Source of the DNA: CBDEGR01 sp965237895
Lineage (GTDB): Bacteria > Acidobacteriota > Terriglobia > UBA7540 > JAPUME01
Assembly (NCBI GenBank): GCA_965237895.1
Contig: CBDEGR010000002.1
Coordinates: 62,001-126,000, forward strand
Reading direction: 5' to 3'
Length of the DNA stretch: 64,000 nucleotides
The notes beneath the pieces are model-generated. The model saw nothing but the letters and a program-made list of their open reading frames with translations. It was not told the origin of the DNA and did no database searches. Shown one piece after another: positions 11,219-19,998 of this stretch. Made by a program: the position numbers and the translations under genes. The first letter of the stretch is position 1. Every line of letters starts with the position of its first letter.

Positions 11219-13384
11219 TCACCGGTCAAAAATCCATTCCGGCGGGACCATCGCTTCAAGAGACGAGCGGAGATTGGCGGGAAGAAGTTTCAAGCCCACC
11301 TGATAGGAGGCGTTCATCCACCCGAAGCCTTCGCGTGTGATGTAGGCGAACTTCGTGCCGACGTTGCCGTACTCGGCAAAGACCTCATGGGAGCGGCGAA
11401 CCACATCCAATTTTTCCGGGATGGTTCCGTTATAGTCGGCGGCGTTTCGCGTGATCGTGTAGAGCCAGCGATAGATCAACCGGTGGGCGGCTTCGTCGTA
11501 CCCGTTATTGATCAATCCTTGCCAGACGATCATCTGGTGCGGCGGCCAGCCGTTCGGGTAGTCCCACTGACGCGCCGGACGACGCTCTGAAAGAACCCCG
11601 CGGGATTTCTCGGTGGAGGCGGTCATACCTCCCGGCATCTCCAACAACGGCAGCGCCGCAGCCAGAAGGCTTTCCGTCTCCTCGCGGGTCAGGATGCGCA
11701 GCCCCGGCTCGGTCCGATATCCGGCCCAGAGCGGATAGAACGTCGTAGCGCTGACGTAGCCGTGCCGCCGCTTGTTGGTTACGTCATAGTCGAAAAACAT
11801 CGCCCGCTTCTTGTCCCACAGATAACGCCGAATTAGCTTCTTCCTCTTCCCTGCGCGCCGGAACCAGGCTTTGCTTTTCTCCGGCGTGCCGTCCTGGCGC
11901 GTGAAGGCGTCGTTGAACTCTTCTTTGATCGTCCGGGCAATATCCAATTCAAATTTGTAGAGCAATGCATTGAGGTCGACGGTGACGAAATCCGCGCAGC
12001 GGTCGTCGTCCGGGTCGCCACTTACATTCCCCCTTACATTCCAACGATACGTCGTATCGTGGCCCGACTCCCGGACGCAACGGTCGTGAACGAAGAAGCG
12101 GTCGAGTTCGGGCTGCCGAATCTCCCCGGCAAGGTAACGCGGAACGAACGCAGCCACATTCAGATTGTGCCGCTCGGCGTAGGGGCAAAAGACAGCGTCG
12201 AAATGGCCCGGCTCAACCTCAGGCGGCGGCCCCGAGCCGCTGCCATAGTAACGACTCAGACCCGTTTCGGTCAGCCGCTCCGGGTTCATCCAGACCTGTT
12301 CGTATTCCTGGATGGCCGCGCGCATCACGCCCTGCAACCAAAGCATCCGCTCCGGCCCGCTCGGCAAGCGACGGAAGACGGCCAGCGCCATGGAGGTCAG
12401 AAAGGGCGGCTGCGAGCGCGTCAGGTAATACGTCCGGTTGGCGTTGAGGATTTTCCCGTAGTGATGAATCTGATAGACGAAGTTGTCCACCATGGCCTTG
12501 GCCAAATCGAGGCGGCGATCTTCGAGCAGACCCAGCACCACAAAGTAGCTGTCCCAGCCGTACATCTCATTGAAACGGCCGCCCGGCACCACGAAAGGCA
12601 CTCCCTCGTATTCCCCGTCCGCGCCTGTTTCGAGCGCCAGCGTCAGCAGGCCGTGCCTGCCGTTGAGCCCTTTTACGAATTCCGGGGTAATCTGGGCCGG
12701 AAGCCGCTCGGCGCGGAGTTGAAGCTCGGGGCGCTCGGCGGCGACTTGGGAGAAATACTCGTAGGCGCGCGCGTCCGAATGAGGAACGTAAAGGTAACGT
12801 TTCCCGTCGGGGAGAACCTTTTCATCCTTGAGAATTTGATCAAGATGATCCGCGTCGATTCGCCGCGTCAGGTTGTCCCAGTATGAATCCCGGATCGAGC
12901 GCGAGATGCGCCGCACCGGGTTTTCAAAGACCTTCAGCAGGTCGATCTCTCCCCTGGCCGAATCGCCCTCCTCGGCAAGTTTCAACTCCTGAAGCAGATT
13001 GGATAGAAAATAAGTGCCGTGAACTTCATAGCGCCTGCCGGAAAGGCTCACCAACGCAAAGCGCCGGTCGCCGCGGTCCGCCTCTCGAAACCTCGGGTCG
13101 TGGATGGTGATGCGCTGGTCGCCGTCGGTATCCTCTTCCCGCAGCAGCCGGTCCAAATTCTCTTGGATGGCCACTTCCACGGGCGGCGCAGTGCGCATGA
13201 CGGGCGCCCGGCCCGACCGCATGCTGCCCGAACAGCCGGAAAGCAGGGCGGCAGACACCAGCCCGCAGGCCGCAAGGCTCAGGGTCCGGACTCTATTCCC
13301 GGAGCCCTCGAAATACCCTGTCCCAGCCGCTCGATTTTCTATGCCTAAAATCATCGCCAGACCATCTGGACGTATCCGTTCCAA
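11219..13384 (-). CDS. trehalase (GH37), lipoprotein, fungal neutral-trehalase-like
   Basis: Hydrolyses trehalose to two glucoses. Both GH37 signatures are present: PGGRFNEMYGWDSY (residues 267-280) and QWDYPNGWPP near the C-terminus. Residues 31-51 form a lipoprotein signal ending LLSGC (Cys51), so the enzyme should be membrane-anchored outside the cytoplasm. Residues 85-96 read DTDGDQRITIHD, an EF-hand-like calcium loop. This loop and the following segments (HGTYFLSNLLQEL, KILNANRTYYL, RSQPPFLT) closely resemble, from memory, the regulatory and catalytic parts of yeast neutral trehalase Nth1 more than E. coli TreA. The 721-residue length fits that type. ATG at residue 11 is an alternative start. 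Confidence 0.9.
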   Translation of the reverse strand: MERIRPDGLAMILGIENRAAGTGYFEGSGNRVRTLSLAACGLVSAALLSGCSGSMRSGRAPVMRTAPPVEVAIQENLDRLLREEDTDGDQRITIHDPRFREADRGDRRFALVSLSGRRYEVHGTYFLSNLLQELKLAEEGDSARGEIDLLKVFENPVRRISRSIRDSYWDNLTRRIDADHLDQILKDEKVLPDGKRYLYVPHSDARAYEYFSQVAAERPELQLRAERLPAQITPEFVKGLNGRHGLLTLALETGADGEYEGVPFVVPGGRFNEMYGWDSYFVVLGLLEDRRLDLAKAMVDNFVYQIHHYGKILNANRTYYLTRSQPPFLTSMALAVFRRLPSGPERMLWLQGVMRAAIQEYEQVWMNPERLTETGLSRYYGSGSGPPPEVEPGHFDAVFCPYAERHNLNVAAFVPRYLAGEIRQPELDRFFVHDRCVRESGHDTTYRWNVRGNVSGDPDDDRCADFVTVDLNALLYKFELDIARTIKEEFNDAFTRQDGTPEKSKAWFRRAGKRKKLIRRYLWDKKRAMFFDYDVTNKRRHGYVSATTFYPLWAGYRTEPGLRILTREETESLLAAALPLLEMPGGMTASTEKSRGVLSERRPARQWDYPNGWPPHQMIVWQGLINNGYDEAAHRLIYRWLYTITRNAADYNGTIPEKLDVVRRSHEVFAEYGNVGTKFAYITREGFGWMNASYQVGLKLLPANLRSSLEAMVPPEWIFDR

Positions 13385-13502
13385 ATCAATACATTATGGT
13401 TCACTTGGCCGTAAGGGTCGAGGCTAAAAATGAAAGCGCACCAATCGCCCCCTAGAGCGCAGTAAATGCCCCACAGCATTGCATTTGGAAACCGTCGCTG
13501 AT

Positions 13503-13538
13503 ATGTAAACGGGTATGTAAACTGTCATGTAAACTGGT
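13503..13538. promoter_or_regulatory. three direct 12-bp repeats (ATGTAAAC)
   Basis: ATGTAAAC occurs at 13503, 13515 and 13527, a 12-bp period with partly conserved spacers (GGGT, TGTC, TGGT). Repeats spaced close to one helical turn in the gap between two divergent genes look like a binding site for a regulator bound in tandem. They lie 75-110 bases before the zinc-ribbon gene and about 120-150 bases before the trehalase gene on the other strand. Which gene they serve, and the protein that binds, are unknown. Confidence 0.5.
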
Positions 13539-13612
13539 AGGGAAAGAAGTGGACTCTCTCCATTTCCCTGGGGGACAGCACTGAAGATCGGCCTCCCGAA
13601 AGGACCTTAAGA

Positions 13613-13975
13613 ATGGATACCCTTCCCCTCACGGCGGCTTGTCCGAGCTGCGGCTCGGAAGACATCACCTACACTTGCGAGCCGAATTGTTGCTTCAATC
13701 ATCTTTGCGGCAAATGTTACCAGGCGTTCGAATTAGCCTCGAACCTGGTCGGCGAAGCGGCGGCCCCGATTGCTCCCACCTCGTCCGAACGCGACACCTT
13801 GGCTCCCACGGTCCCCTGCGCCCGCTGTGAAAGCCTGGATGTTTTTGAAGTAAAAAAAGAGGATGAAATGAAAATGGGATTCGAATCAGAAACGGAGGAC
13901 GCAGCCCCCGCCGCCAAGCGGTTGATCTGCACCGAATGCCGGGCGCTGCTGGAACTCGAATACCGCGAAGTCTAA
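13613..13975 (+). CDS. small zinc-ribbon protein, unknown
   Basis: A 120-residue soluble protein with many cysteines: CPSCG near the start, then C, CC, C and CGKC within 25 residues, a CARC pair in the middle and CTEC near the end. This suggests two or more zinc sites of the ribbon type. The middle is acidic and Lys-rich. I do not recognise a named family. The SMP-30-like gene starts 7 bases after its stop, so the two are likely cotranscribed. Three direct repeats lie upstream. Confidence 0.6.
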   Translation: MDTLPLTAACPSCGSEDITYTCEPNCCFNHLCGKCYQAFELASNLVGEAAAPIAPTSSERDTLAPTVPCARCESLDVFEVKKEDEMKMGFESETEDAAPAAKRLICTECRALLELEYREV

Positions 13976-13982
13976 AACTTTC

Positions 13983-14999
13983 ATGGCTCGCCCGAAAAAA
14001 CCCCGCACGGGGAAAAAACTGAAACCGGCGAAGGCGCCCCTGCCGGTACGTCTTATCGCGCGCGCGGCGAAGGTACGCTCGGCAGCGGGAATCGCCTTTA
14101 CCGAGGGTCCGGCGGCGGATGCGGAGGGAAACGTCTTCTTCAGCGATATTCGTAACAATCGAATTATGAAGTTGTCTGCTGCGGGCGAACTCTCCGTCTT
14201 CCGCAGCGACAGCGGACGGGCGAACGGCAACATGTTCGGCCAGGACGGGAATCTGGTCACCTGCGAGGGAGGCGAAGAAGGTCCCGGCGGGCGGCGTCGT
14301 ATGGTCCGTACGAACATGAACACGGGCAAGATCACCGTCCTCACGGACCGCTTCGAGGGCCGCCGCTACAACAGCCCGAACGATCTGGCCATTGATTCCA
14401 AGGGGCGCATCTACTTCACCGACCCGCGCTACGGCGACCGCTCGGACCTGGAGATGGACGTTGAAGCCGTCTATCGATATGACGGGCGATATGACCCGCG
14501 TTCTGACTCAAACGGCACGTTGGTTCGCCTGCTCGCCCAGCCCACCATCCAGCGACCGAACGGGCTTGCCGTCACCCCGGACGATAAGACGCTCTATGTT
14601 GTCGATTCGAACTCGGCCCAAGTCGGGGGAAACCGAAAAATTTGGGCCTTCGACATTCAGCCCAACGGTAACCTTTCCGGCCAACGGCTGGTCTACGACT
14701 TCGGGCGCGGGCGCGGAGCCGACGGCATGCGGCTGGACGTAAAGGGAAATCTCTGGATCGCGGCCGGCATCAACAGCCCGCGGCGGGAAACCGAATCCGC
14801 CGACGTACCGGCAGGCATCTATGTCGTCACGCCCGCCGGGAAACTCCTGGGCCGGATTCCGATTCCCGAGGACGTGATCACGAACCTCACCTTCGGCGGC
14901 CCGGACAAAAAGACGCTCTACGTCACGGCCGGTAAAACGCTCTTTACGACGCCGATCAAGGTTTCAGGATTCACCGTCTACCCACCCTTGCAGGATTAG
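13983..14999 (+). CDS. SMP-30/gluconolactonase-like beta-propeller protein
   Basis: A 338-residue protein of the SMP-30/LRE family. The family folds as a six-bladed propeller with one metal ion and hydrolyses lactones. Likely metal ligands are visible: Glu in FTEGPAAD, Asn in SPNDLAID, Asn in RPNGLAVTPD and Asp in GADGMRLD. There is no signal peptide; the N-terminus is Lys/Pro-rich. It sits 7 bases after the zinc-ribbon gene and 29 bases before the M2 peptidase gene. The substrate is unknown; sugar lactones are typical. Confidence 0.85.
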   Translation: MARPKKPRTGKKLKPAKAPLPVRLIARAAKVRSAAGIAFTEGPAADAEGNVFFSDIRNNRIMKLSAAGELSVFRSDSGRANGNMFGQDGNLVTCEGGEEGPGGRRRMVRTNMNTGKITVLTDRFEGRRYNSPNDLAIDSKGRIYFTDPRYGDRSDLEMDVEAVYRYDGRYDPRSDSNGTLVRLLAQPTIQRPNGLAVTPDDKTLYVVDSNSAQVGGNRKIWAFDIQPNGNLSGQRLVYDFGRGRGADGMRLDVKGNLWIAAGINSPRRETESADVPAGIYVVTPAGKLLGRIPIPEDVITNLTFGGPDKKTLYVTAGKTLFTTPIKVSGFTVYPPLQD

Positions 15000-15028
15000 G
15001 ATATAAGGAACGTACAGGAGGTACCCGT

Positions 15029-16816
15029 ATGCGATATGCGATTTTCGTGTTGCTTCTTATCGTGGCAGGTTGTAGCGCAAAGAAGGACGCTCAGACGGCC
15101 GCGCAAGCCTTTCTGGACGACTACAGCAAAACATACATGGAGCTTGGCTACAAGTCCTCGCTCGCGGTGTGGAAGTCGAACACCCACATCGTCGAAGGCG
15201 ACGACACAAACGCTCTCGCCACGCGCGCTGCCAAGGAAGCTCTGGCCGCCTTTACCGGCAGCCGGGAGAATATCGAAAAGGCGCAGGAGTTTCTCAAAAA
15301 GAAAGAGCAGCTCGATCCTCTTCAGACCAAGCAGCTCCAAAACGTCCTCCTCATTGCCGCGGAAAATCCGCAGACCGTTCCCGAACTGGTGAAGCAGAAG
15401 ATCGCCGCGGAAACCGAACAGGTGGAGAAACTCTACGGATTCACGTTCGAGGTTAACGGCCGCAAGCTCACGACGAATGAGATCGATAAGATTCTGCGCG
15501 AATCGGACAACCTGGCCGAGCGCCGCCGGGTTTGGGAGGCGTCGAAGGAAGTCGGCAAGGGCCTGCGCCCGGGATTGATCAAACTCCAAGACCTTCGGAA
15601 CCGCACCGTGCAGGCGCTCGGCTACAGTTCGTTTGCCGGTCACCAAGCCTCCGAGTACGAAATGACGTCCGAAGCGATGGTCGAGCTGATGGAGAAGGTC
15701 AACCGCGAGTTGCGGCCGCTCTATCGTGAACTCCACACCTGGGTTCGCTACGAGCTGGCGAAAAAATACCGGCAACCGGTGCCGGACCTGATTCCGGCCC
15801 ATTGGCTGCCGAATCGCTGGGGGCAGGACTGGAACGCGCTGGTCAAGGTGGCGGGGTTGGACCTCGACGCCGCGCTCAAGGACAAAGAGCCGCGCTGGAT
15901 TGTCGAGCAGGCCGAGGAGTTCTACGTCAGCCTGGGCTTCGGCAAGTTACCTGCCGGCTTTTGGGAAAAGTCCTCCCTCTACCCTCTCCCCAAAGACGCC
16001 GCCTATAAGAAGAACAATCACGCCTCAGCCTGGCACCTGGACCTTGAAAACGACGTCCGGAGCCTGATGAGCGTCGAGAGCAATTTCGATTGGTACGGCA
16101 CGGTTCATCACGAACTGGGGCACGTCTACTACTTCCTCTCCTACACACGACCGGAAGTGCCGCCGCTGCTGCGCGGAGGAGCCAACCGCGCCTTTCATGA
16201 GGGCATCGGCAGCCTCATGGGCCTCGCTGCCACCCAGAAGGCGTTTCTCGAAGGACGCGGGTTGGTGGCGAAAGGTACGCCGACGGATGAAATTCAAGCG
16301 CTCCTCAAAGGAGCCTTGGCCGACGTCGTCTTCATCCCCTTCTCGACCGGTACCATGACGCACTTCGAACACGCGCTGTACGAAGAAAATCTGCCCGCCG
16401 AAAAATTCAATCAGTACTGGTGGGAGTTGGCCGGCACCTACCAGGGCATTGCGCCGCCTTCCGAGCGCGGCGAGGAGTACTGCGACGCCGCCACCAAGAC
16501 GCACATCAACAACGACCCAGCGCAGTATTACGATTACCCGCTTTCGTCCCTGTTCTTCTACCAGGTGCACGAAACCATTGCGACGAAAATTCTCAAACAG
16601 GACCCGCACAATACGAACTATTGGGGCCATCCAGAGGTGGGCAAATTCCTGGCCGACCTGATGCGGCCCGGAGCGACACGCAACTGGCGCGAACTTCTGA
16701 AAGAGAAGACCGGAAAGGACCTCAGCGCCGAAGCTATGTTAAAGTATTACTCTCCTCTGCTGGAGTATTTGAAGAAGCAGAACTGGGGGCGGAAGCATAC
16801 CCTGCCCCAGCTTTAG
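15029..16816 (+). CDS. M2-family peptidyl-dipeptidase (ACE-like), lipoprotein
   Basis: A zinc dipeptidyl carboxypeptidase related to angiotensin-converting enzyme. The active site HELGH is at residues 361-365 (preceded by another His, as in ACE), with the third-ligand region NRAFHEGIG about 25 residues later. The N-terminus is a short lipoprotein signal ending IVAGC (Cys about 14), so it probably acts in the periplasm. At 595 residues it is the single-domain bacterial form. AGGAGG lies just before the ATG. The redoxin gene follows 42 bases downstream in the same direction. Confidence 0.92.
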   Translation: MRYAIFVLLLIVAGCSAKKDAQTAAQAFLDDYSKTYMELGYKSSLAVWKSNTHIVEGDDTNALATRAAKEALAAFTGSRENIEKAQEFLKKKEQLDPLQTKQLQNVLLIAAENPQTVPELVKQKIAAETEQVEKLYGFTFEVNGRKLTTNEIDKILRESDNLAERRRVWEASKEVGKGLRPGLIKLQDLRNRTVQALGYSSFAGHQASEYEMTSEAMVELMEKVNRELRPLYRELHTWVRYELAKKYRQPVPDLIPAHWLPNRWGQDWNALVKVAGLDLDAALKDKEPRWIVEQAEEFYVSLGFGKLPAGFWEKSSLYPLPKDAAYKKNNHASAWHLDLENDVRSLMSVESNFDWYGTVHHELGHVYYFLSYTRPEVPPLLRGGANRAFHEGIGSLMGLAATQKAFLEGRGLVAKGTPTDEIQALLKGALADVVFIPFSTGTMTHFEHALYEENLPAEKFNQYWWELAGTYQGIAPPSERGEEYCDAATKTHINNDPAQYYDYPLSSLFFYQVHETIATKILKQDPHNTNYWGHPEVGKFLADLMRPGATRNWRELLKEKTGKDLSAEAMLKYYSPLLEYLKKQNWGRKHTLPQL

Positions 16817-16858
16817 TCTGCGGCAGGGAAAAATAAACCCGGCGGGACTTTTCGTTCC

Positions 16859-17985
16859 ATGACTCTTTCAAATCCTAGAGGAAAACTCTTTGCGAGTTCC
16901 CTCGTCGTTCTTGTGTGTCTTGCGGCCCTGGTTGTGGCCTTTTCCGATCCCCGCCCCCGCGCCCTCAACCTTCTTGCATCCGCCGTCTATACCAAAGGCC
17001 CGGGGCCTGAGGTGGGAACCAAAATCCCCGCCTTCCGCCTGCAAGATCAGAAGGGCCAATGGCGCGATTTCGCCTCCCTGGCGGGCCCGCGCGGCGCCGT
17101 CATTCTGTTTTTCCGCTCGGCCGATTGGTGACCGTACTGCAAAGCGCAGCTGGTCGAGCTGCAACAAGTCCAAGAAGTATTTTACCGGCGAGGCCTCTCC
17201 GTCTTCGCCATCAGCTACGATTCGGTGGAAGCACTGGCGCACTTCTCCCAACGGAAGGGCATCATGGTTCCGTTACTCTCCGACTCCGATTCGAAAATCA
17301 TCCGGAGTTTCGGGATCCTCAACACCGAAGTCCCCCAGGACAATGCCAATTTTGGGATTCCGCATCCCGGCACCTTCCTGGTAGATCGAGAAGGAGTGAT
17401 CCGATCCAAATTTTTGAGAAGGCTTACTCCGAACGGCAGACGTTTCGCAGCATCCTGGCCCGCGGCTTCGACCGTAATACTTCCGATGGGGTGAGGAAGA
17501 CGGAAGGGAAGCACCTGGAAGTGAAGACCTATGCAAGTCAGGAGACGGCGTACCCCGGCAATCGGCTGACGCTGATTCTGGAGGGGACGCTGCTGCCGAA
17601 GACTCACGTTTTCGCGCCGGGCGTCGAAGGCTACATCCCGGTGGATCTCAAGCTGGAACCTTCTCAGGATTATCACCTGCATGAGACGATGTTTCCGGAA
17701 TCCAAAACTCTTCAACTACCGGTCATTGAAGAATCCGTGCCCGTCTATGAAGGCAGCTTCAGGGTCCTGACCGACATCACGTTGGCTGGACCGCGCGACT
17801 TGCGTGGGCAAGTGAAACCCGGCGAACCGGTCGTCGTCGAAGGTACTTTCCGCTATCAGGCTTGTGACGACAAAGAGTGCTACATCCCCGAGCAGCTTCC
17901 CATCCGCTGGTCCGTGAACCTGTTGGAAATGGACCGGGAACGCGTGCCGGAGAACCTGCGGCACAAGGCAAAGTCTAAAAACTGA
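16859..17985 (+). CDS. redoxin with in-frame TGA at the redox Cys (candidate selenoprotein) fused to a DsbD-N-like domain; one frameshift
   Basis: Reading from ATG 16859 gives a signal anchor (residues 12-32) and an AhpC/TSA-type fold up to FFRSADW. Codon 91 is TGA (17129-17131), then PYCKAQLVELQQ follows in the same frame. Close relatives have SADWCPYC here, so TGA replaces exactly the first redox Cys, giving UxxC with Cys94. A hairpin at 17146-17162 fits a bacterial SECIS. The frame continues through HPGTFLVDREGVIR, then breaks at a T5 run (17411-17415): one extra T would restore FFEKAYSERQ and the remaining 190 residues. These form a DsbD-N-like domain with CDDKEC. Restored length is about 375 residues. 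Alternative: a decaying gene with a nonsense codon and a frameshift. No sel genes are in view. Confidence 0.7.
17146..17162 (+). promoter_or_regulatory. SECIS-like hairpin after TGA codon
   Basis: GCAGCT (17146-17151) pairs perfectly with AGCTGC (17157-17162) around the loop GGTCG. The loop begins 20 bases after the TGA at 17129-17131. Known bacterial SECIS elements are stem-loops right behind the UGA with a G in the first two loop positions; the E. coli fdhF loop also contains GGUC. A bulged U in the stem, found in fdhF, is not evident here. Confidence 0.6.
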
Positions 17986-18057
17986 GCCTGCCAAAAAGCA
18001 CCCGGCATCCGGCCAGCCACCTCACGTTAATCACTCGGTAAAACGAAGCACAAACTC

Positions 18058-19344
18058 TTATTTCCCCTTTCGAACTTCCTCGAAGGCCGCGCGGGCCGCC
18101 GCTGCGGTCTTTTCAATCTCCGCGTCGGTGTGGGCGAGCGAGACGAAACCGAGTTCGAATTGCGAGGGAGCCATATAGACACCTTGCGCGAGCATCGAGC
18201 GGAAGAAGCGCGCAAAGGCCTCTGTGTCGGACTTTTTCGCCGTCTTATAGTCGCGGACAGGCTCCGAGGTGAAGAAGCCCGTAAACATCGAACCGACCCG
18301 GTTGACGGTATAGGGCACTCCCGCCTGCGCGGCCTCTTTTTCGAGGCTGTCCGCCGCCTTCGCGCCCAACTTTTCCAGACGTTCATAGGTGCCGGGCCGC
18401 CGCAAAATCTCCACCGTCTTCATTCCCGCCGCCACGGCCAAAGGATTTCCCGAGAGCGTGCCGGCCTGATAGACCGGACCAAGCGGCGCAAGCTGCTCCA
18501 TGATTTTCACCGGGCCGCCGAAAGCGCCCACCGGCAGACCGCCGCCGATGATCTTCCCCAGCGCCGTCAAATCCGGTTGAATACCAAAGAGTTCCTGTGC
18601 GCCGCCGTAAGCCACGCGGAACCCGGTGATGACCTCGTCGAAAATCAGCAGCGTTCCCTGCTCCGCCGTCAGTTCCCGCAGCTTCGCCAAGTAGCCGGGC
18701 TCCGGAGGTACGCATCCCATATTGCCCGGAATCGGCTCGACCAGCGCGCAGGCCACTTCATTTCGGTGCTTCTCGAACGCTTCTTCCAGGGCGGCCACAT
18801 TGTTGAACGGCACCGTGAGCGTCAACTCGGCCAGTGCCTTCGGGACGCCGGGGCTGTCGGGCAATCCCAGCGTGGCGACGCCGGAACCGGCCTTGGTCAA
18901 GAGCGAATCGCTGTGGCCGTGGTAGCCGCCTTCGAACTTCAGAATCTTGTCCCGCCCGGTTGCGGCGCGCGCCAGTCGGATGGCGGAAAGCGTGGCCTCG
19001 GTCCCCGAACTGGTCAGGCGCACGCGCTCAATGGAGGGAAACGCATCTATAATTTTTTCGGCGAAGAGCACTTCGCGCTGGGTACAAGCGCCGAAGCTGG
19101 TACCCGTTCGCAGAACCTTTTCCAACTCCTCGACCACCTCCGGCCGGCAATGGCCGAAAATCAGCGGCCCCCAGGAGCCCAGGTAGTCGATGTAAGTGTT
19201 GCCGTCGACATCGGTGACGGTAGAGCCCTTTCCCGAAGCCATCACCGGAGGCGCCCCGCCCACGGCCCGGAAGGCCCGCACGGGCGAGTTCACGCCACCG
19301 ACGAGCACGCGCTGCGCTTTGGAAAAAATTTCCTGAGATTTCAC
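18058..19344 (-). CDS. hemL: glutamate-1-semialdehyde 2,1-aminomutase
   Basis: PLP enzyme that converts glutamate-1-semialdehyde to 5-aminolevulinate, the C5 route to haem. Visible: GGVNSPVRAF near the start, EGGYHGHSD, the PLP-binding Asp in FDEVITGFR and the Schiff-base Lys in LTALGKIIGGGLP. GTG 19344 gives 428 residues, the family length, and places KSQEIFSKAQ at the N-terminus as usual. A longer frame from GTG 19407 adds 21 unlikely residues. It is divergent from rfaE2. hemB, later in the same pathway, lies at 51069. Confidence 0.93.
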   Translation of the reverse strand: MKSQEIFSKAQRVLVGGVNSPVRAFRAVGGAPPVMASGKGSTVTDVDGNTYIDYLGSWGPLIFGHCRPEVVEELEKVLRTGTSFGACTQREVLFAEKIIDAFPSIERVRLTSSGTEATLSAIRLARAATGRDKILKFEGGYHGHSDSLLTKAGSGVATLGLPDSPGVPKALAELTLTVPFNNVAALEEAFEKHRNEVACALVEPIPGNMGCVPPEPGYLAKLRELTAEQGTLLIFDEVITGFRVAYGGAQELFGIQPDLTALGKIIGGGLPVGAFGGPVKIMEQLAPLGPVYQAGTLSGNPLAVAAGMKTVEILRRPGTYERLEKLGAKAADSLEKEAAQAGVPYTVNRVGSMFTGFFTSEPVRDYKTAKKSDTEAFARFFRSMLAQGVYMAPSQFELGFVSLAHTDAEIEKTAAAARAAFEEVRKGK

Positions 19345-19497
19345 TTTACCGGGCAATTTAAATTCATCCTTTAAGGGTGAGGTGTCGGCAATGTGCGAGA
19401 ATATCACGCGCCCTCATCGATTGTAAATTACACTTGGTTGTAAATTGCGCCGTTTCCCTCGGGGAATCCTCCCGCCAGGCGGAGACGGCCGCCAGTC

Positions 19498-19506
19498 TGT
19501 TAGAAT
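19498..19506 (+). promoter_or_regulatory. extended -10 promoter element before rfaE2
   Basis: TG-T-TAGAAT fits the extended -10 consensus TGNTATAAT with one change. Transcription would start near 19513, only a few bases before the ATG at 19516, so the message may be nearly leaderless. No good -35 was seen. Confidence 0.4.
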
Positions 19507-19515
19507 AGGAGAGCG

Positions 19516-19998
19516 ATGAATTCAGGCCGAATTCTCTCCCGGGATGAGCTGCTGAAAACCGCGGTGAAACTGAAAGCCGAGGGAAAGACCCTGGTCTTCA
19601 CCAACGGCTGCTTCGACCTGCTCCACCCCGGCCATATCCACTACCTGGAGAAAGCCAGGGCGCTCGGCGACGCGCTGATTGTGGGCTTGAACAGCGACTG
19701 GAGCGTGAAACAGTTGAAGGGCCCCACGCGCCCCATCTTTCCCGAAGTCGAACGGGCGGAGATTTTAGCTGCGCTCGAATCGGTCGATTACGTCACTGTG
19801 TTCGATGAAGCAACGCCGCAGGAGCTGATCGCGAGTTTGGCGCCCCACGTACTGGTGAAGGGCAGCGACTGGGACGCGAACGAGATCGTCGGCCGTAAGG
19901 AGGTAGAGGCCGCCGGCGGACGGGTCGTCTCCATCGAACACCACACGGGGCACTCGACTTCGGATCTTGTTGAAACCATCACCAAAAACTACCGCTGA
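19516..19998 (+). CDS. rfaE2: D-glycero-beta-D-manno-heptose 1-phosphate adenylyltransferase
   Basis: Transfers AMP to heptose-1-phosphate to make ADP-heptose for the LPS inner core. The 160 residues correspond to the C-terminal half of HldE as a separate protein. Nucleotidyltransferase motifs are present: TNGCFDLLHPGHIHYL (HxGH) near residue 35, and SVKQLKGPTRPI, typical of RfaE2. The kinase half (RfaE1) is not in this window. Its last 32 bases overlap the mfd reading frame. Confidence 0.92.
   Translation: MNSGRILSRDELLKTAVKLKAEGKTLVFTNGCFDLLHPGHIHYLEKARALGDALIVGLNSDWSVKQLKGPTRPIFPEVERAEILAALESVDYVTVFDEATPQELIASLAPHVLVKGSDWDANEIVGRKEVEAAGGRVVSIEHHTGHSTSDLVETITKNYR

Noticed and set aside
18130..19374. 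414-codon open frame on the plus strand across hemL
   Set aside because: Shadow of hemL; Arg/His/Gln-rich composition without domains.
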